Counted from the stretch's first letter, positions 23,781 to 36,402 are shown. The stretch: DNA of 64,000 nucleotides from Cephalotus follicularis (GCA_001972305.1 BDDD01001669.1:62001-126000); one strand, 5' to 3'. Made by a program: numbers and translations. Notes: generated from the letters alone by a model not told the origin.

Positions 23781-25771
23781 TTACCTCAGTGGTCTTGGAC
23801 TTACTCTTTTGTTGTAGTAACGGCTTACCCTCTGCTGGTAGGCTGCAACTCTGATTGTAGCCTTATCTCTGAGTTCTTCCACTAGGTCGAGGAGGCACCT
23901 CAGCCCTTCTTCGTTGTTGTCCTCAGTAAAGTGCACAACTCTTGGTGATTGTATTCCAACTTCCACTGATATCATAGCCTCTGCCTTGAAACATAAACTG
24001 TATGGGAATTCCCCGGTTGTAGTCCGAGGAGTGGTCCTATATGCCCATAGAACGCTTGGCAGTTCCTCGGTCCATCTTCTTTACTATCTTCTAGGCGCTT
24101 TTTCAAGCCCGAGATGATTTCTCTATTGATCACCTCGGCTTGGCCATTACTTTGAGGGTAGGCTACTGAGGCAAACCTATGCTCTATCCTCCATTCTCTG
24201 CAAAAGTCACGTAAGGCTTGGCAATCAAACTGCTTACCATTATCGGTGATAATTGTCCTCGGGACTCCGAATCTGCAGATGATTGACTTCCATACAAAGC
24301 TCTCTGTGTTCTTCTCTGTTATTGTTGCCAGAGGTTCTGCTTCCACCCACTTAGTGAAGTAGTCAACCGCTACAATGAGAAATTTCCTCTGGCCTGTTGC
24401 CATAAATAACGGTCTGACGAAGTCCATTCCCCATTGTTCGAAGGGCCACGGGGCCGTAATTGATGTCAGAGGTTGAGAAGGCCTTCTGCTTATATTGGCG
24501 TTCCTTTGACACTTGTCACACTTCCTCACTAAGTTTATAGCATCTTGATGCATAGTTGGCCAGTAGTAACCTTGCCTTAGCAGCCTGTGAGACAAAGTCC
24601 TGCCCCCAGTGTGGTTGCCACAAATCCCTTCATGAACTTCCCTTATAGCGTAATCGGCCTCTGAGGGGTTCAAACACCTCAGCCAAGGAAATGAGAAAGA
24701 CCTTTTGTAAAGGATCCCATCTCGGAACTGGAATCTGTGTGCTCTATAGACCAACTTCCTCGCCTCCACGGGGTCCTCGGGTAGGATCTCGTTCCTCAAC
24801 CAATTAATAAAATGAGTCAGCCAATTTGACTCCTGTGGTACATCTATGTCCATTACATCTGCTTCAGAGATGGTCGGACGATCCAGGTAGTCTACTAGCA
24901 CAGTTTGATTTTTCTCCAACTCTTCTGCCGTGGCTAGTTTGGATAACTGATCTGCTCGGACGTTCTCTGCCCTGGGTACTTTCACAATCTTTAAGACTTC
25001 AAAAGCTGACTTCATGCCCTGAAAATGGGATAGGTATTTTACCATAAGGTCTTCTCTGGCCTCATACTCCCTATTTGCCAAACCAACCACTAGCTGAGAA
25101 TCACTGGAGGCTTCTATTTTGTGCACCTCTAAGTGTTTTACAATTTTCAGTCCAGCTATCAGAGCTTCCCACTCAGTTTCATTATTTGTAGCTTTGAACT
25201 TGAACCTCAGAGCATATTCCAACGTCCAACCATCTGGACTTGTCAATACTAACTCTACCCCACTGCCAGTAAGGCGTGAGGAACCGTCCACTGATAACTT
25301 CCACATTCCCTTCTCGCTCTCGGAAGGGTTCTCCTCCATACACTCCGTAGGTGTATTATCTCCAACAAAGTCGGCAAGTACCTGTGATTTGATTGCTGAT
25401 CTGGTTTCGAACTTCACATCATACTCGCCTAGTTTGACTGACCACTTAACTAATCTGCCCGAGGTGTCAGGCTTGGCAAGGACTTGTTTGAGTGGTTTAT
25501 CAGTCAGAACCTTGATTGTATGGGCTTGGAAATACGACCTCAATTTTCTGGCCGAGATGATCAAAGCATAAGCATACTTCTCCACCTCTGGGTACCTCCC
25601 TTCAGCATTGTTCAAAGCCTTGCTCACGTAGTACACTGGCTTCTGAACTTTTTCCTCTTCTCTGACCAGCACTGCACTCACTGCGTCCGAGGTGGCTGCA
25701 AGGTACAAATACAAGTCCTCTCCGTCCTTAGATTTCGAAATCAGTGGAGGGGACGCCAGGTATTCCTTCAA
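23781..25771 (-). pseudogene. Tat pol: RNase H, archaeal-type RNase H and integrase (fossil)
   Basis: Reading leftward, the first part has the RT-connection and RNase H (KPVYYVSKALNNAEGRYPEV). A second RNase H follows, with WKLSVDGSSRLTGSGVELVL and NNETEWEALIAGL, the archaeal-type domain that marks the Tat lineage. The integrase zinc finger (H-x-H ... CDKCQRNA) and core (WGMDFVRPL, FGVPRTIITDNGKQF, AYPQSNGQAEVINRE) complete it. It is part of the minus-strand Gypsy element. Confidence 0.85.
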
Positions 25772-25924
25772 CTTGTTGAAAGCTGCTTGACAGTCGCCGG
25801 ACCATGAGAATCCCTTGGGATCTCTAAGTATTTTGAAGAAGGGAAGGCACTTCTTTGCCGACTTGGACGCAAACCTACTCAGGGCTGCAATCTTCCAATT
25901 TAACCTCTGGACATCCCTGATGGT

Positions 25925-26795
25925 TTAAGGTGGCCTCATGCTTTGAATTGTCGAGATCTTCTCTGGATTGAGCTCTATTCCTCTGCTAGAGACCATGAAT
26001 ACGAGGAACTTTCCCGAGGTGACCCCAAACGTGCACTTGGACGGATTGAGTTTCATATTATATCTCCTCAGCACCTCAAACGTCTCCTCCAAGTCTTTTA
26101 CGTGGGGGCTCCTGGCTGGGGTCTTGACGAGCATGTTATCTATGTACACCTCCATATTCTTCCCAATCTGAGGCTCAAAAATTTTGTTCACCAGACACTG
26201 GTAGGTGGCCCCTGCATTCTTCAAGCCAAAGGGCATAACCTTGTAGCAGTACATTCCTCGGTCTGTTATGAACGCTGTCTTGTCCTCATCAGGCCTGTAC
26301 ATGGGGATTTGATTATACCCTGAGTAAGCATCCAAGAAGCTTAATATTCTGTAACCCGAGGTTGCGTCTACCAGCTGGTCTATCTTTGGGAGAGGGAAGT
26401 GATCTTTTGGGCATGCTTTGTTGAGGTCCGTGAAATCTATGCGCATCCTCCACTTGCCATTGGATATTTTTGACCAGTACCGGGTTTGCTAGCCAGTCCG
26501 AGTAGTGTACTTCTCTTATGAAACCTACCTGCAACAGCTTGCTCATTTCCTCGGCTATTGCCTGTTGCCTCTCAGGGGCAAAGTTCCTCTTCTTTTGCCT
26601 GATCGGGGGTCTGGATGGACCCACGCTTAGTTTGTGAACCATTACGTCTTGACTGATCCCTGACACCTCCTCTGCTGACCAGGCAAATACGTCTTTATTA
26701 TGTCGGAGGAATGTTATTAATTCCCCATTCTCTGCCTCTCCAAGTTGTGAGCCAACTTGGAATACTCTCTCAGTATTGCCCTCTTCCATGGGCAC
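25925..26795 (-). pseudogene. Tat pol: reverse transcriptase (fossil)
   Basis: RT motifs include MRIDFTDLNKACPKDHFPLP, LSFLDAYSGYNQIPM, MPFGLKNAGATYQ and VYIDNMLVKT, the last being the active-site box in Gypsy context. The upstream stretch contains a typical RT lead-in (SVGPSRPPIRQKKRNFAPER). This is a broken relic in the same orientation as the rest of pol. Confidence 0.85.
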
Positions 26796-27099
26796 TTGGA
26801 GAACATCCTCAATAGGCTACGGACGCTCAGGTTCCATGTCTCCTCTGAGCTCCACGTTCGCTATGGGGAGAACCTTGCCCTTCCCCTTGTCCGAGATGGC
26901 CGTTTTGTAGCATCGCCTTGCCACCTCTTGGTCTCCTCTGACCTCCCCCACGCCAAACCTTGTGGGAAACTTCATTAATAAGTGTCTCGTAGACACTATG
27001 GCCTCCAACAAGTTCAGACCTGGTCACCCCACTATAGCGTTGTAAGGACTGGGCGTGTCCACTACTAGGAAAGTCATCTCTACCTGAGTCTGGCGTGGG

Positions 27100-27420
27100 G
27101 CCGTGCCTGCGACCACGGACAGGTTGATAGATCCCAGAGGATGGATTGTCTCACCTGCAAAGCCAACCAGTGGGGGTCTTTACTGGTTTTAACTGGTCTG
27201 CCGGTATCCTGAGCTGATCAAATGCGTGTTTGTATAGGATATCGGCCGAGCTGCCACTATCGATGAGGATCCTCTTCATGGTAAAGAGTTCCACCAGAAG
27301 AGTTACCACCACTAGATCATCGTGAAGAAGACGTACTCCCTCATAGTCCGCCTCCGAGAAGGTTATCACCTCCTCGTCTCCACCAGTTTTGAGCCTTTTA
27401 CTGTGAGGGACTTGTTGCAC
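27100..27420 (-). pseudogene. Tat protease region (fossil)
   Basis: ILIDSGSSADILYKHAF carries the D-S/T-G active-site triad of the retroelement aspartic protease. The preceding TFSEADYEGV and HDDLVV are typical of plant Tat/Gypsy proteases. It lies between gag and RT as expected. Confidence 0.8.
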
Positions 27421-29243
27421 AGCCAGTGACTGTCTCCCATAAGCCTTTCTGGCATTTGAGTCGTCGCCCCTGGACGCAACCCCCCAGAGAGGGTATGGAT
27501 GACACCTCTGGGCTGCTGTTGTTGTTGTTGCTCCTCTTGCTGCCGAGGAGCCTCTTCTCTTCTCTGCTCTATCCTTCTTTGAGGAGCATCTCTGTCCACA
27601 TACTTGCGCATGTATCCCTTTCTAATCAGGTCCTCAATCTGATTTTTCAGCTGTCTGCACTCCTCTGTATCGTGTCCGTGGTCACGATGGTACCGACAGT
27701 ACTTCTCAACGTTCCTGTTCTCTGCCGGGGTCCTCAGCTTCTCAGGCCACTGGAATGAGACTTTATCTTTCTCCACAGCAAGTATTCTTGTACGTGTGTT
27801 CAGGAGGGGGGCAAAGGTGTTGTAAGATGGGATTGGGGCCCCTCCCCTGTATGAACCCTCATGCTTGGAGAGTTTATGTCTTAGGTCTTCCTTGGACAGG
27901 TCTGACCTCTCCTTCCTCTTCTCTCTCCTCTCGGGAGCATTTCGTGAATGCTCCCTTCTCTCCTTCTGATGGCCAGACCAGGGTGTCTTTTGTTTCCTGG
28001 CCACCATCTCTTCCTTTGCGTTGACATACCTCTCCGCTCTTTTCAGCAGGTCTGCCATGTCCTTAGCTGGTTTCTTCAGTAGAGAAAAAGTGAACGACGA
28101 GTTGCTCCTCAACCCATTATTCAAGGCTGCCAGAGCGAAGGACGGCTCCAGGTCTTTCACTGTGAGTGATTCCTTGTTTAACCTGGTGAGGTAGTCTCGC
28201 AGTGACTCATCTTTACCCTGCACCACGTTGATGAGGTGGGTAGAGTTTCTCCTCTGCGTGGTGCTGTTGAGGAACTTGGTCACGAACAGTTCCGTAAACT
28301 GATCGAAGCTCTTGACTGAATTCCTCGCCAAGGTAAAGTACCATGACTGGGCGGCTCCAATCAAGGTCACTGGGAATCCTCGGCAAAGCATAGCGTCCGA
28401 GGCTTGGTACATCCACATGGCCTGAATGTAAGAGCGTACATGTTGGATGGGGTCCATGGACCCATCGTACTTATCAAGGCTTGGGTTTCAAAACCCGTTA
28501 GGGACTTGCTCTGCCATGATCTCGGCTGTGAAGGGGTTGGCATTAATGTTTCGCACCTTGGATAGGTGCCCCCTGTGCTGTTCCACTCCTCGGAACCTCC
28601 TTTCCAGGTCTGCAAGCCTTCTGTCAACTTCTTGCTCCACCTCTTCTATGTTCCTAACTCTGCTAGAAACATGTGACCCTCCAGTCACTGAGGCTGGGGG
28701 ATTGACCCTGCTTCCTCGGGCCGTGCCAGCTCTACGTGGGGCGTTGGAGCGCACTTGTGCCTCCTCTGCTCCCCTGGCCTCCTGTCGAGGATCCAGGCCC
28801 ATGGCCTGTTGCTGAGGGTGCACTCTTCTGGGATCGTTGGGGTGATCCCGAGCAGTCGAGGACTCTGCCCTCTGAGATGCATTGATCTCAGGCATCCTTC
28901 CCAGGGGAATATTATCCCCTGACCGCCTAAGGAGAGGTTCGTTTCCCTTGGACGGGTTTCGCCGGGCACCTCGTAGGTGCAGTACCTCCTCCTCTGGTCT
29001 TTGAGGACCAGAAACTCCTCGGACCACTTGCTGAGCAGGTCCGGCTTGCTGTTGGTTGGCTAAAGTTGTGACCAACAAATCAGTGATGCGCTCCAATCCC
29101 TGGAGGAATTGGTTGAGCTGCTCCCCAGTGATGGGAGCCTGTTCTTGGGCCGCTGCTTGAACCACTTCTGAGGGACGAGCCATGATCTGTTGTTGTTGGC
29201 TACCCGTGGCTCCACCCTGGGTGTTGTTCTTCCTCGGAGGCAT
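27366..29243 (-). pseudogene. Tat gag region (fossil)
   Basis: The N-terminal part, starting MPPRKNNTQGG near 29243, is Gln/Arg-rich. The capsid core has DPIQHVRSYIQAMWMYQASD, QSWYFTLARNSVKSFDQF and LRDYLTRLNKESL, typical of plant Gypsy gag. A CCHC-like knuckle (CRYHRDHGHDTEECRQLK) follows. The region belongs to the minus-strand Tat element. Confidence 0.85.
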
Positions 29244-29267
29244 GGTTGTGAATGACTTTTTGCTGCG

Positions 29268-29290
29268 TTTCCCACAGACGGCGCCAACTG
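29268..29290 (-). promoter_or_regulatory. Candidate primer-binding site of the Tat element
   Basis: On the minus strand the sequence just inside the 5' LTR reads ACAGTTGGCGCCGTCTGTGG. TGGCGCC-type sites at this place are usual in plant Gypsy elements. The tRNA used was not assigned. Confidence 0.6.
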
Positions 29291-29291
29291 T

Positions 29292-30001
29292 TGATACAAA
29301 AATCCTTCTCTCAACAGTATCCTACGTGGAGGACTTTAATTTGTTAAGAAAAACGCTAGCCAAGGATGCCTGGAGGAAGACTTCGATCTCTGATCGATTG
29401 AGCGTGAAAAACGGAGGTGATAGCTATCCCCTAAGGAAATTCCGAGGATCTCGGGATTTCCCTTATCTCCACCTGAATTTTCTCTTCTTTCTCTTATCTC
29501 CACCTGAATTATCTCTTCTTTCCCTTGCTGTTAGTTATCCTTATCTTATCTTCCTTAATTGGAAGATATGGATCCCTTGCATTTAGGCTAATTCCATGGC
29601 CTCATTCTGTAAATGAGGAGGAGATCTTCTTCCACAGATCTGCCGAGGAGACGAGTTGCAGTGATGTTAATGAGGCAGTCCCTGGCTTCAAGGTCTTCAA
29701 CGTCCATGGACTTGCACTTGAAATGAATGACCTTCTGTTATGTGGCCGAGGAGATCCTCTGCGCTGGTGCTTCAGAAAGCGTCCTCGGCCCTGACGCCGA
29801 GGAGAGGGATCTTTGTACTGGAACCATTGGAGGGGTCCTCGGCACTTATGCCTAGGAGGAATTCTCTTTATATTACTGTTTTCTTGGCTAACAGACTTCC
29901 TCTGCTTACAGTTCATCAACCATTTAGTCACTTGGACACTTGGCAGTGCTTAGAAGAGAACACGTGTTGTTTTAGATTTAACTTAATTTTTCCTCATATC
30001 A
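29292..30001 (-). repeat. 5' LTR of the Tat-lineage element
   Basis: Direct repeat of 18620-19501 with the same ends (TGATACA ... CATATCA). It is shorter than its partner but has few substitutions in the aligned parts. Confidence 0.85.
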
Positions 30002-32689
30002 AAAATAGAAAACGAAAACTTGATAAATGAAGGAGAAATTAAGAGAAAATTCTCTTAGATTGCTTAAAAAAATTTGTACAAATTCAATAAATGAAATTCA
30101 GATTCTTATTACAGAGGTATCTTTACATATTTATAGATACAATGAATGATCATGATTAATCTTTAGTTAAATTACATAATGATCTCAGATCTTGAGATAC
30201 GTCATAACAAAAATTAGTTATAATTAAAATACTTTATGGAAATGTCACATATGCTTTCACGTGTCATTTTTTTCTTTATTGTTTCCTCATGCACTTTATT
30301 GCTTTTTCACGCTCACATATTTCTTACTCGTTTTCGTTATAACTTAGGTATAATATAACAACTTCCACGTCTTTTCCTTTGATTATACGAAAGATCTTCT
30401 GTTGATGTGACGTGAAATACGATTTAGTTATTTTAAGTAATTTAAATTAATATATAAAAAAATAGTAATATATCCTCGTATTCTATCCAAATATAAATGT
30501 CTTAATCTAGGTATATTTGTAGCCAGACGTGCCTCTCTTGCCTCAAAGCCTCAAATAGAGAACTCTTCTGACATTATATATGTCATCATATCAACGTTAC
30601 ACAATATGACCCACACCGAATGTGTACAAAAGCCGTTTTAACTTTTAGGAAATTAGTGAGAGACAGTTAATGGCATATAAATAATTGAAGCTCCACAGCA
30701 AAAATTTCGAACAAATAATAATATCGTTCTCTTACAACCTTAGTACTCTCTCTTTAAACAAATTTACCTCTTTGAATCAGACCCATATACTGACCAGATT
30801 CAACAAAGGAAGTCCCCATTATGCAGATCAGGTTCAACAATGAAGTAGATGACAAAAATGATGAAATGAGTGTGCTCATTTTAGGCAAACAGTGAGGATG
30901 TAAGATCCATGTCAAGACCGGTTTTGAAGGGGGCATTGGTGCTAATACAAGAAAGTGGAAGCCCCTTTCAACAATATGTACAGCTGACGTGTCAGTTAAC
31001 GGGAGTTTAACTGGACAGAAAAAGAAAGAATAAAAAAAAGGTTGAAGCTAATCCAGAAGACGAAGAAGAAAAAACGACAAAAACGGCTGCGATGCGCTAC
31101 AACTTGTGAAATGAAAAATGTTGGACACATGTCGAAATCATTGGTGTAACAGTGTCTTCCAGTCCATGTCTATCTAATCGGTCCTCGTGGGTTAGATAAT
31201 GTTTCTCATTTTATCTGCTGAGTAGTAAAGGAACATGCATACTTGTCCAGCAGCCACAACGTTAATCCAATCAACAACGCCTGTCCAAGTTACCTGTCAT
31301 GTTTTCAGATTAATTTGACTAAAAGAACTGATCCAGATAGTGAAGCAAATCAATTTTGAAGAGGATAATACATAGTTTGCAACACCTCCATCGACAACGC
31401 CTCTTATCCTAACACGTTGCATATATAAATCATTTAAATAAACTCATTGTAATATATGTTACTAAGTTTAAGTTACATGTTGCATAGAATATATCTATGT
31501 GCATAGATAGAGCAAATAGAGTATGGAGGATCATCAAGTTTTGATGTTAATATATATTATACATTACTAACATTGTATAAGTACTAGTTTTCATGCATAA
31601 CCCCGTCTTCATATCAAATTATCTATTGGAGAGCCGAGTTCAATTATGAACAAATATGAAGGTTTCAATCATTGAAAACTAAATGCCTAATTTAGTAGTT
31701 TTAGTAAAAGGATATTTGCAAGAAATAATGATGAAAACATATTACCTACAACTAAGAGATGACAAAAACGCATAAGTTTATTCACAAATTCGGAATCAAA
31801 GCTAAAGATCCTACATTTTAGGATATGAACCAGAACCACCCTTATAGTTAAGTTTAACCAACCTTGATGACATCCTTTTGCACTCTCATTTGAATAGCCG
31901 AGATGTTGATGTATTTAGTTATTTAGACTTTGAGATATTGTACAAACCCAGATTTTATTAGGCCATGAATAACAAATAAAATGGCTCGGTCGTAACTTTT
32001 TGGTTTCCTGTGCATTGAGAAATATAACATTGGAGCCATGGATAGGCCCGAACAAAACTACACTAATCCTACTAATTTTTTTAAAAATTAATTATAGACC
32101 ACTGTTTGTAAAAAGTGTATGGGCCACAGGTATGGGTAGTTATTTAAAGTCCAACTGAAATGGACCTTTATTCGGCCCCGAACTTATACTGCTCACTTTC
32201 AGGATGGTCCATGAGTTAGTTTAAACTTAAAACCTAACGCGCCTCACATATGGCATATCCCTTACAAGTTAGATTATGGCCTATTAGTTATGCCGGCTCT
32301 ACAATGAGTAATAGATAACAACATTCCCTTGTCTGTTTGTAGTTTACATTACTTCTCTTATCGACGTTTGTTCCAAATTTTTGTTCCGAATGATATAATA
32401 ATTATTAATAAATGATATAAAAATAAGGACAGATACATATTATGACATAAAATGTATATTAACAAATGACATGTTATTTAGAAAAAAATTTAGAACAAAA
32501 GTTTAGGACGTATAACAGTACTGTTTCATCTTTTTAGCTTTTTCGTTTTAATTTTAATGAATTCTTCCATATTTTATTCTTTCATCAATTTTTGTTTTTT
32601 GTTTTTTTTAATCTTCGTTATGTCTATAGGTTTCCACGTTATATTAATAGCTAATATAGTGATTAAAATACTAAAATTATGGGTACTCT
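30002..32689. other. Intergenic, no supported gene
   Basis: The region is AT-rich with no recognisable domain. The minus-strand open frame at 30754-30936 and an exon-like stretch near 31230-31300 (VTWTGVVDWINVVAAGQ on the minus strand) were examined but could not be tied to a family. A decayed gene remnant cannot be excluded. Confidence 0.5.
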
Positions 32690-33332
32690 TAGAGGTGCAA
32701 GTGGCCCGGTTCAAACTGTGAAACCGGCCCTAACCGGCCGCTGTAGTCCTTGAACCGGTCCGGATCGTCCACCACGTGACAGACACGTGGTTAAACCGGC
32801 CTTTGAGAGTGGCTCGGGCCAGTTCAGAGTGTTGAACCGTTGAACCGGACCGAACCGGATCGTGAACCGTGCTATTGGCGTCAACACCTAGGCTATTGGC
32901 GTCAACGTGCAGGGCTAGAACATGAATTCTAAGATTCAAGATGATCCTCGTCAACGATTACACTAATTGGCATCAACGCGCTGAAAATTGTATTATTGGC
33001 GTCAAAGCCAATATGAAAAACGCCAAAAGACGTAAAAATCAGATAGTGACTTGGACATTAACGCATAAGGCAAATGGAGTCAACACAAATGACATTCGCG
33101 TCAACGCTATTCATACGCGTCAACGTGAATAATGAACTAAACTGGTCCGAACCGGCCTACTTAGCTTACGGTTAAGGTTAACGGGCCCGTCCGGTTCTCA
33201 CTTTTTAGCTCCATAAACCGGACCGGTCCGGACCGTAAAAAAAGGGAGCCGGTTCACGAACCGGACCGCCTTTTGCCGGTTCCGAACGGTCTGGACCACG
33301 GTTCGGACAGGTCCGGACTGCTTGCAACTCTA
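32690..33332. mobile_element. hAT-type non-autonomous element with repeated CGTCAAC motifs
   Basis: The terminal inverted repeats TAGAGGTGCAAGTGGCCCGG and, on the opposite strand, TAGAGTTGCAAGCAGTCCGG lie at the two ends. The 8-bp flanks GGTACTCT (32682-32689) and GATACTCT (33333-33340) match at seven of eight bases. Both subterminal regions are dense in GAACCGG and GGTCCGG words. The middle holds about eight copies of (G)CGTCAAC(G). No transposase is encoded. Confidence 0.75.
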
Positions 33333-33340
33333 GATACTCT

Positions 33341-34217
33341 TTTTAAAAAAGTGTATCATTAACACTTGTATATTTAATCATAGATATTGAAATTTTTAAA
33401 AAATAAATCTTTCATGCCTGGTAATACAGTTTGCATATAGAAAAATAATGAAGACACGATTTTTTCGTGCAAATGTCAAATAAAATTAAGCCCATTGTGT
33501 TTACTATCATACATGATGTAGCCCATATATGTCTTATATTAGGTGTTGTGCAGTGTAAAACGAAATAAAACAGAATAAGATGCCCTCACCAATCATTTCT
33601 TAAGATGCCCTCGACATCAAACAACCTCTTTTGCTTCTTTTTTTTTTTGGATATTGACAACTAGGAGCCGATCTTCAAGTTTTTTTTAGGGGTTAAATAA
33701 AAATACGAATTATATATATATAATCATAGTAAAGTAAAAGAAAAAAACAATTACTGACAGTAATTGTTGATATGTCATAACAAAAAGAGTGAAACTGTAA
33801 TGATCACATTGGGTTGAATTAAAAAATGTGATGTGTCATAACATCAGCAGTTGCTGTTAGTTGCTTTTTTTTTAGTTGTTGTCTATAATATTATTCTTTC
33901 AGTTTGACATCATATATTATATCACTCAATACCACTTAATAGAGTGCATTAGATGAGATCTTAGTTTTTCACCATATTTTATACCACTCAATCGAGTGCA
34001 TTAATTAGTGTCTTCAAATTAATGCCACCAGGTGGTAATGGATCCTAACTCTATATCTCTATATGAGAAAATTTGATGTAAACAACTGCTCACATACAGT
34101 TTGGACTTAAAAGGGCGGAAATGTAATTATAATAGATTAAAATTTTATAACTACCTTTGTTATATATATATATGAAAAAGTGAGTGTATTGGATCATCTG
34201 AAAACGGTTGAAAAAGG
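33341..34217. other. Intergenic AT-rich DNA
   Basis: No gene was recognised. A short direct repeat containing ACCACT(T/C)AAT..AGTGCATTA occurs near 33920-34000. The rest is low-complexity. Confidence 0.5.
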
Positions 34218-34508
34218 CATGCCTATGAGTTATATTTTAAAAATCCGACCATAGGGTTTGATAATCCATATACGAAGATCACATCTAAAAATTTTCAAGT
34301 CGATTGAATACTTCTAACTATTTCGTTTTCATATAACAATCTGGATTGTTATAACTATATATGAGGAAAAACTGGATTAACCGTTTAAATATATTGTTAT
34401 ATGATAATGAAATAGTTAGAGAATTTTAATTCTCTTTAAAATTGATATGTATGATCTACACATATAGATTATCAAATAGAACGGTCAGATTTATAAAATA
34501 TAACTCGC
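34218..34508. mobile_element. Foldback element, family B, copy 1
   Basis: The left arm (CATGCCTATGAGTTATATTTT...) and right arm (...AAAATATAACTCG) are inverted repeats of over 100 bases around a short centre near 34350-34390. Non-autonomous inverted-repeat elements of this kind form a single hairpin. Part of another right arm follows immediately (34509-34620). Confidence 0.6.
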
Positions 34509-34627
34509 TATAACCGTCCGGATAGTTATATGAAAATGAAATAATTAGAAATATTCAATTGACTTGAAAATTTGTAGATATGATCTACGTCGAATTTGTA
34601 AAGTATAATTCGTAAACATATCGTTTT

Positions 34628-34983
34628 TAGGTGCAGTGTCACTCTAATTACCGTACTTATGAATAGTATTTTTTAAATTCAATCGTTGGATTTGATATTC
34701 TATTAATATAGATCACTAATACAAATTTTTAATTCAATCGGATATTTGTAGATATTATATTGAATATGACAATATTTTATTATTTATGAGTAAATTATAG
34801 AACGGTTAAACTTTTCGTCTGAAAATTAAATGGTTTGAGATATTTACTTGACTTGAAAATTTGTATGCATGATCTAGACAAATAGATCATCAAATCCATT
34901 GGTTGGATTTAAAAAATAGTATTCACAAGTATGGTAATTAGGGTGACTATAAACCTAAGTTGGGTACAATGTCACCCCATAAT
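34628..34983. mobile_element. Foldback element, family A, copy 1
   Basis: The arms run from GGTGCAGTGTCACTCTAATT to TTAGGGTGACTATAAACC and ACAATGTCACCCCATAA. They are inverted repeats of about 150 bases including a TCAAATCCA/TTGGATTTGA pair. The best-preserved copy of the family is at 37733-38102. Confidence 0.6.
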
Positions 34984-35111
34984 AGATATTCCCTATATAT
35001 ATAGTAGGCATAAAATAAAAGTCTTAAAAAAGCAGAAATGTAATCACAACAGATGAAAATTACATAATTACCCATATTTTATATCTATTACTTACAAAAT
35101 TACCTAAGACT

Positions 35112-35527
35112 TAGGAATGACAACAGGCCGGTTTTGGTACAGGTAGTATGAGACCCGGACTCGGACCAACACACTTTGATATGGGACCGGACCCAAACCA
35201 GACCCGATACAGGTAGATTATATTAGTACTAGAACCGACCCTACAGTAAAAAATAGGTACTAAAACCGAACCGAACTTGTTAGTATTAAAAAAATATAAC
35301 AAACTATTTTTATTATTTATGGTTTAGATTATATGTATATACATATTTAATTAAAAAAGTAATATACCCGGGTTGGTTTCGAGTCCATGACTCTAATACC
35401 CGAAATTGACCCGATTCTTATAAATTGGTACTGGAATTGACCTGGAACTGAATTAAAAAAATAAATCATCCGGCCAGTACGTTTTCGGTTCGGTTCATTG
35501 CGGATACGGTTCTAATTGCCATTCTTA
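35112..35527. mobile_element. hAT-type MITE, copy 1
   Basis: The ends TAGGAATGACAACAGGCCGG and (reverse) TAAGAATGGCAATTAGAACC form the inverted repeat. The 8-bp target duplication CTAAGACT is exact (35104-35111 and 35528-35535). There is no coding capacity; CCGGACCC-type words lie near the ends. Confidence 0.8.
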
Positions 35528-35587
35528 CTAAGACTCGATCACCTTAGATACTGGATGAGGCTTAGGTTCTGGATTATCTAAAAATGA

Positions 35588-35881
35588 CATGCTTATGAGT
35601 TATATTTTACAAATTTGACAATTGAGTGTGATAATCTATTTACGTAGATCATATCTACAAATTTTTAAGTCGATTAAATACTTCTAACTATTTCATTTTC
35701 ATATAACAATCTGAAACGTTATAACTATATATGAGGAAAAACTGGCTTAACCGTTAAAATTGTTATATTAAAATGAAATAGTTAGAGAATTTCAATTAAC
35801 TTTAAAATTGATATGTATGATCTACACATATAAATTATCATATAGAACGGTCGGATTTGTAAAATATAACTCGCAAGTATG
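35588..35881. mobile_element. Foldback element, family B, copy 2
   Basis: CATGCTTATGAGTTATATTT and its inverse AAATATAACTCGCAAGTATG close a hairpin with arms of over 100 bases. It is the counterpart of the copy at 37364-37658 in the second duplication unit. Confidence 0.6.
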
Positions 35882-35955
35882 TAGTTTTTATGTGATCTAG
35901 CAAATAAGCCTGATCCACCATATAAGACGATATATATATATATATGGAATATGTT

Positions 35956-36279
35956 TTATGGGGTGACACTGCACATAACTTAGGTGTAGTGTCACCCTAA
36001 TTACTGTACTTGTTAATAGTATTTTTCAAATTCAACGGATGCAAATTTTCAAGTCAATTGAATATCTCTAAGTTAGGTGAAAAGTTTGACCATTCTATAA
36101 TTTACTCATAAACAATAAAATATTATCCTATTCAATATAATATATACAGATATCCGATTGACTTGAAAAATTGCACGCATAATCAAGACAAATAGATCAT
36201 CAAATTCATTAGGTGAATTTGAAAAATACTATTCACAAGTACAGTAATTAGGGTGATACTACACCTAAGTTAGGTGCAA
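35956..36279. mobile_element. Foldback element, family A, truncated by the duplication junction
   Basis: It starts TTATGGGGTGACACTGCAC like the copy at 37733 but stops at TTAGGTGCAAT, where the second duplication unit begins. This fixes the duplication breakpoint inside the right arm. Confidence 0.6.
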
Positions 36280-36402
36280 TAGCTATAACCGTCCGGATAG
36301 TTATATGAAAATGAAATAATTAGAAATATTCAATTGACTTGAAAATTTGTAGATATGATCTACGTCGAATTTGTAAAGTATAATTCGTAAACATATCGTT
36401 TT

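Larger units (their letters stand above)
18620..30001 (-). mobile_element. Ty3/Gypsy LTR retrotransposon, Tat lineage, with an antisense gene
   Basis: LTRs of 882 bp (18620-19501) and 710 bp (29292-30001) start TGATACA and end CATATCA. Gag-protease-RT-RNase H-integrase runs on the minus strand, so the right LTR is the 5' one. A second, archaeal-type RNase H domain after the first, and an oppositely oriented gene between pol and the 3' LTR, are hallmarks of the Tat lineage. LTR substitutions are few (about 3 percent over a compared 230 bases), so it is relatively young. Gag-pol carries a handful of breaks (about five) and is a fossil. A clear 5-bp target duplication was not found. Confidence 0.85.
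34507..36281. repeat. Tandem duplication, unit 1 (1775 bp)
   Basis: This stretch is repeated directly downstream at a constant offset of 1775 bases (for example GCTATAACCGTCCGGATAG at 34507 and 36282, and the hAT element starts at 35112 and 36887). Unit 1 lacks about 30 bases present in unit 2 near 37825-37855. The units are closely similar, so the duplication is recent relative to the elements in it. Confidence 0.85.

Noticed and set aside
30754-30936. 60-codon minus-strand open frame
   Set aside because: Hydrophobic and Ser/Leu-rich, with no family match. The surrounding region has no supporting exons that could be recognised.
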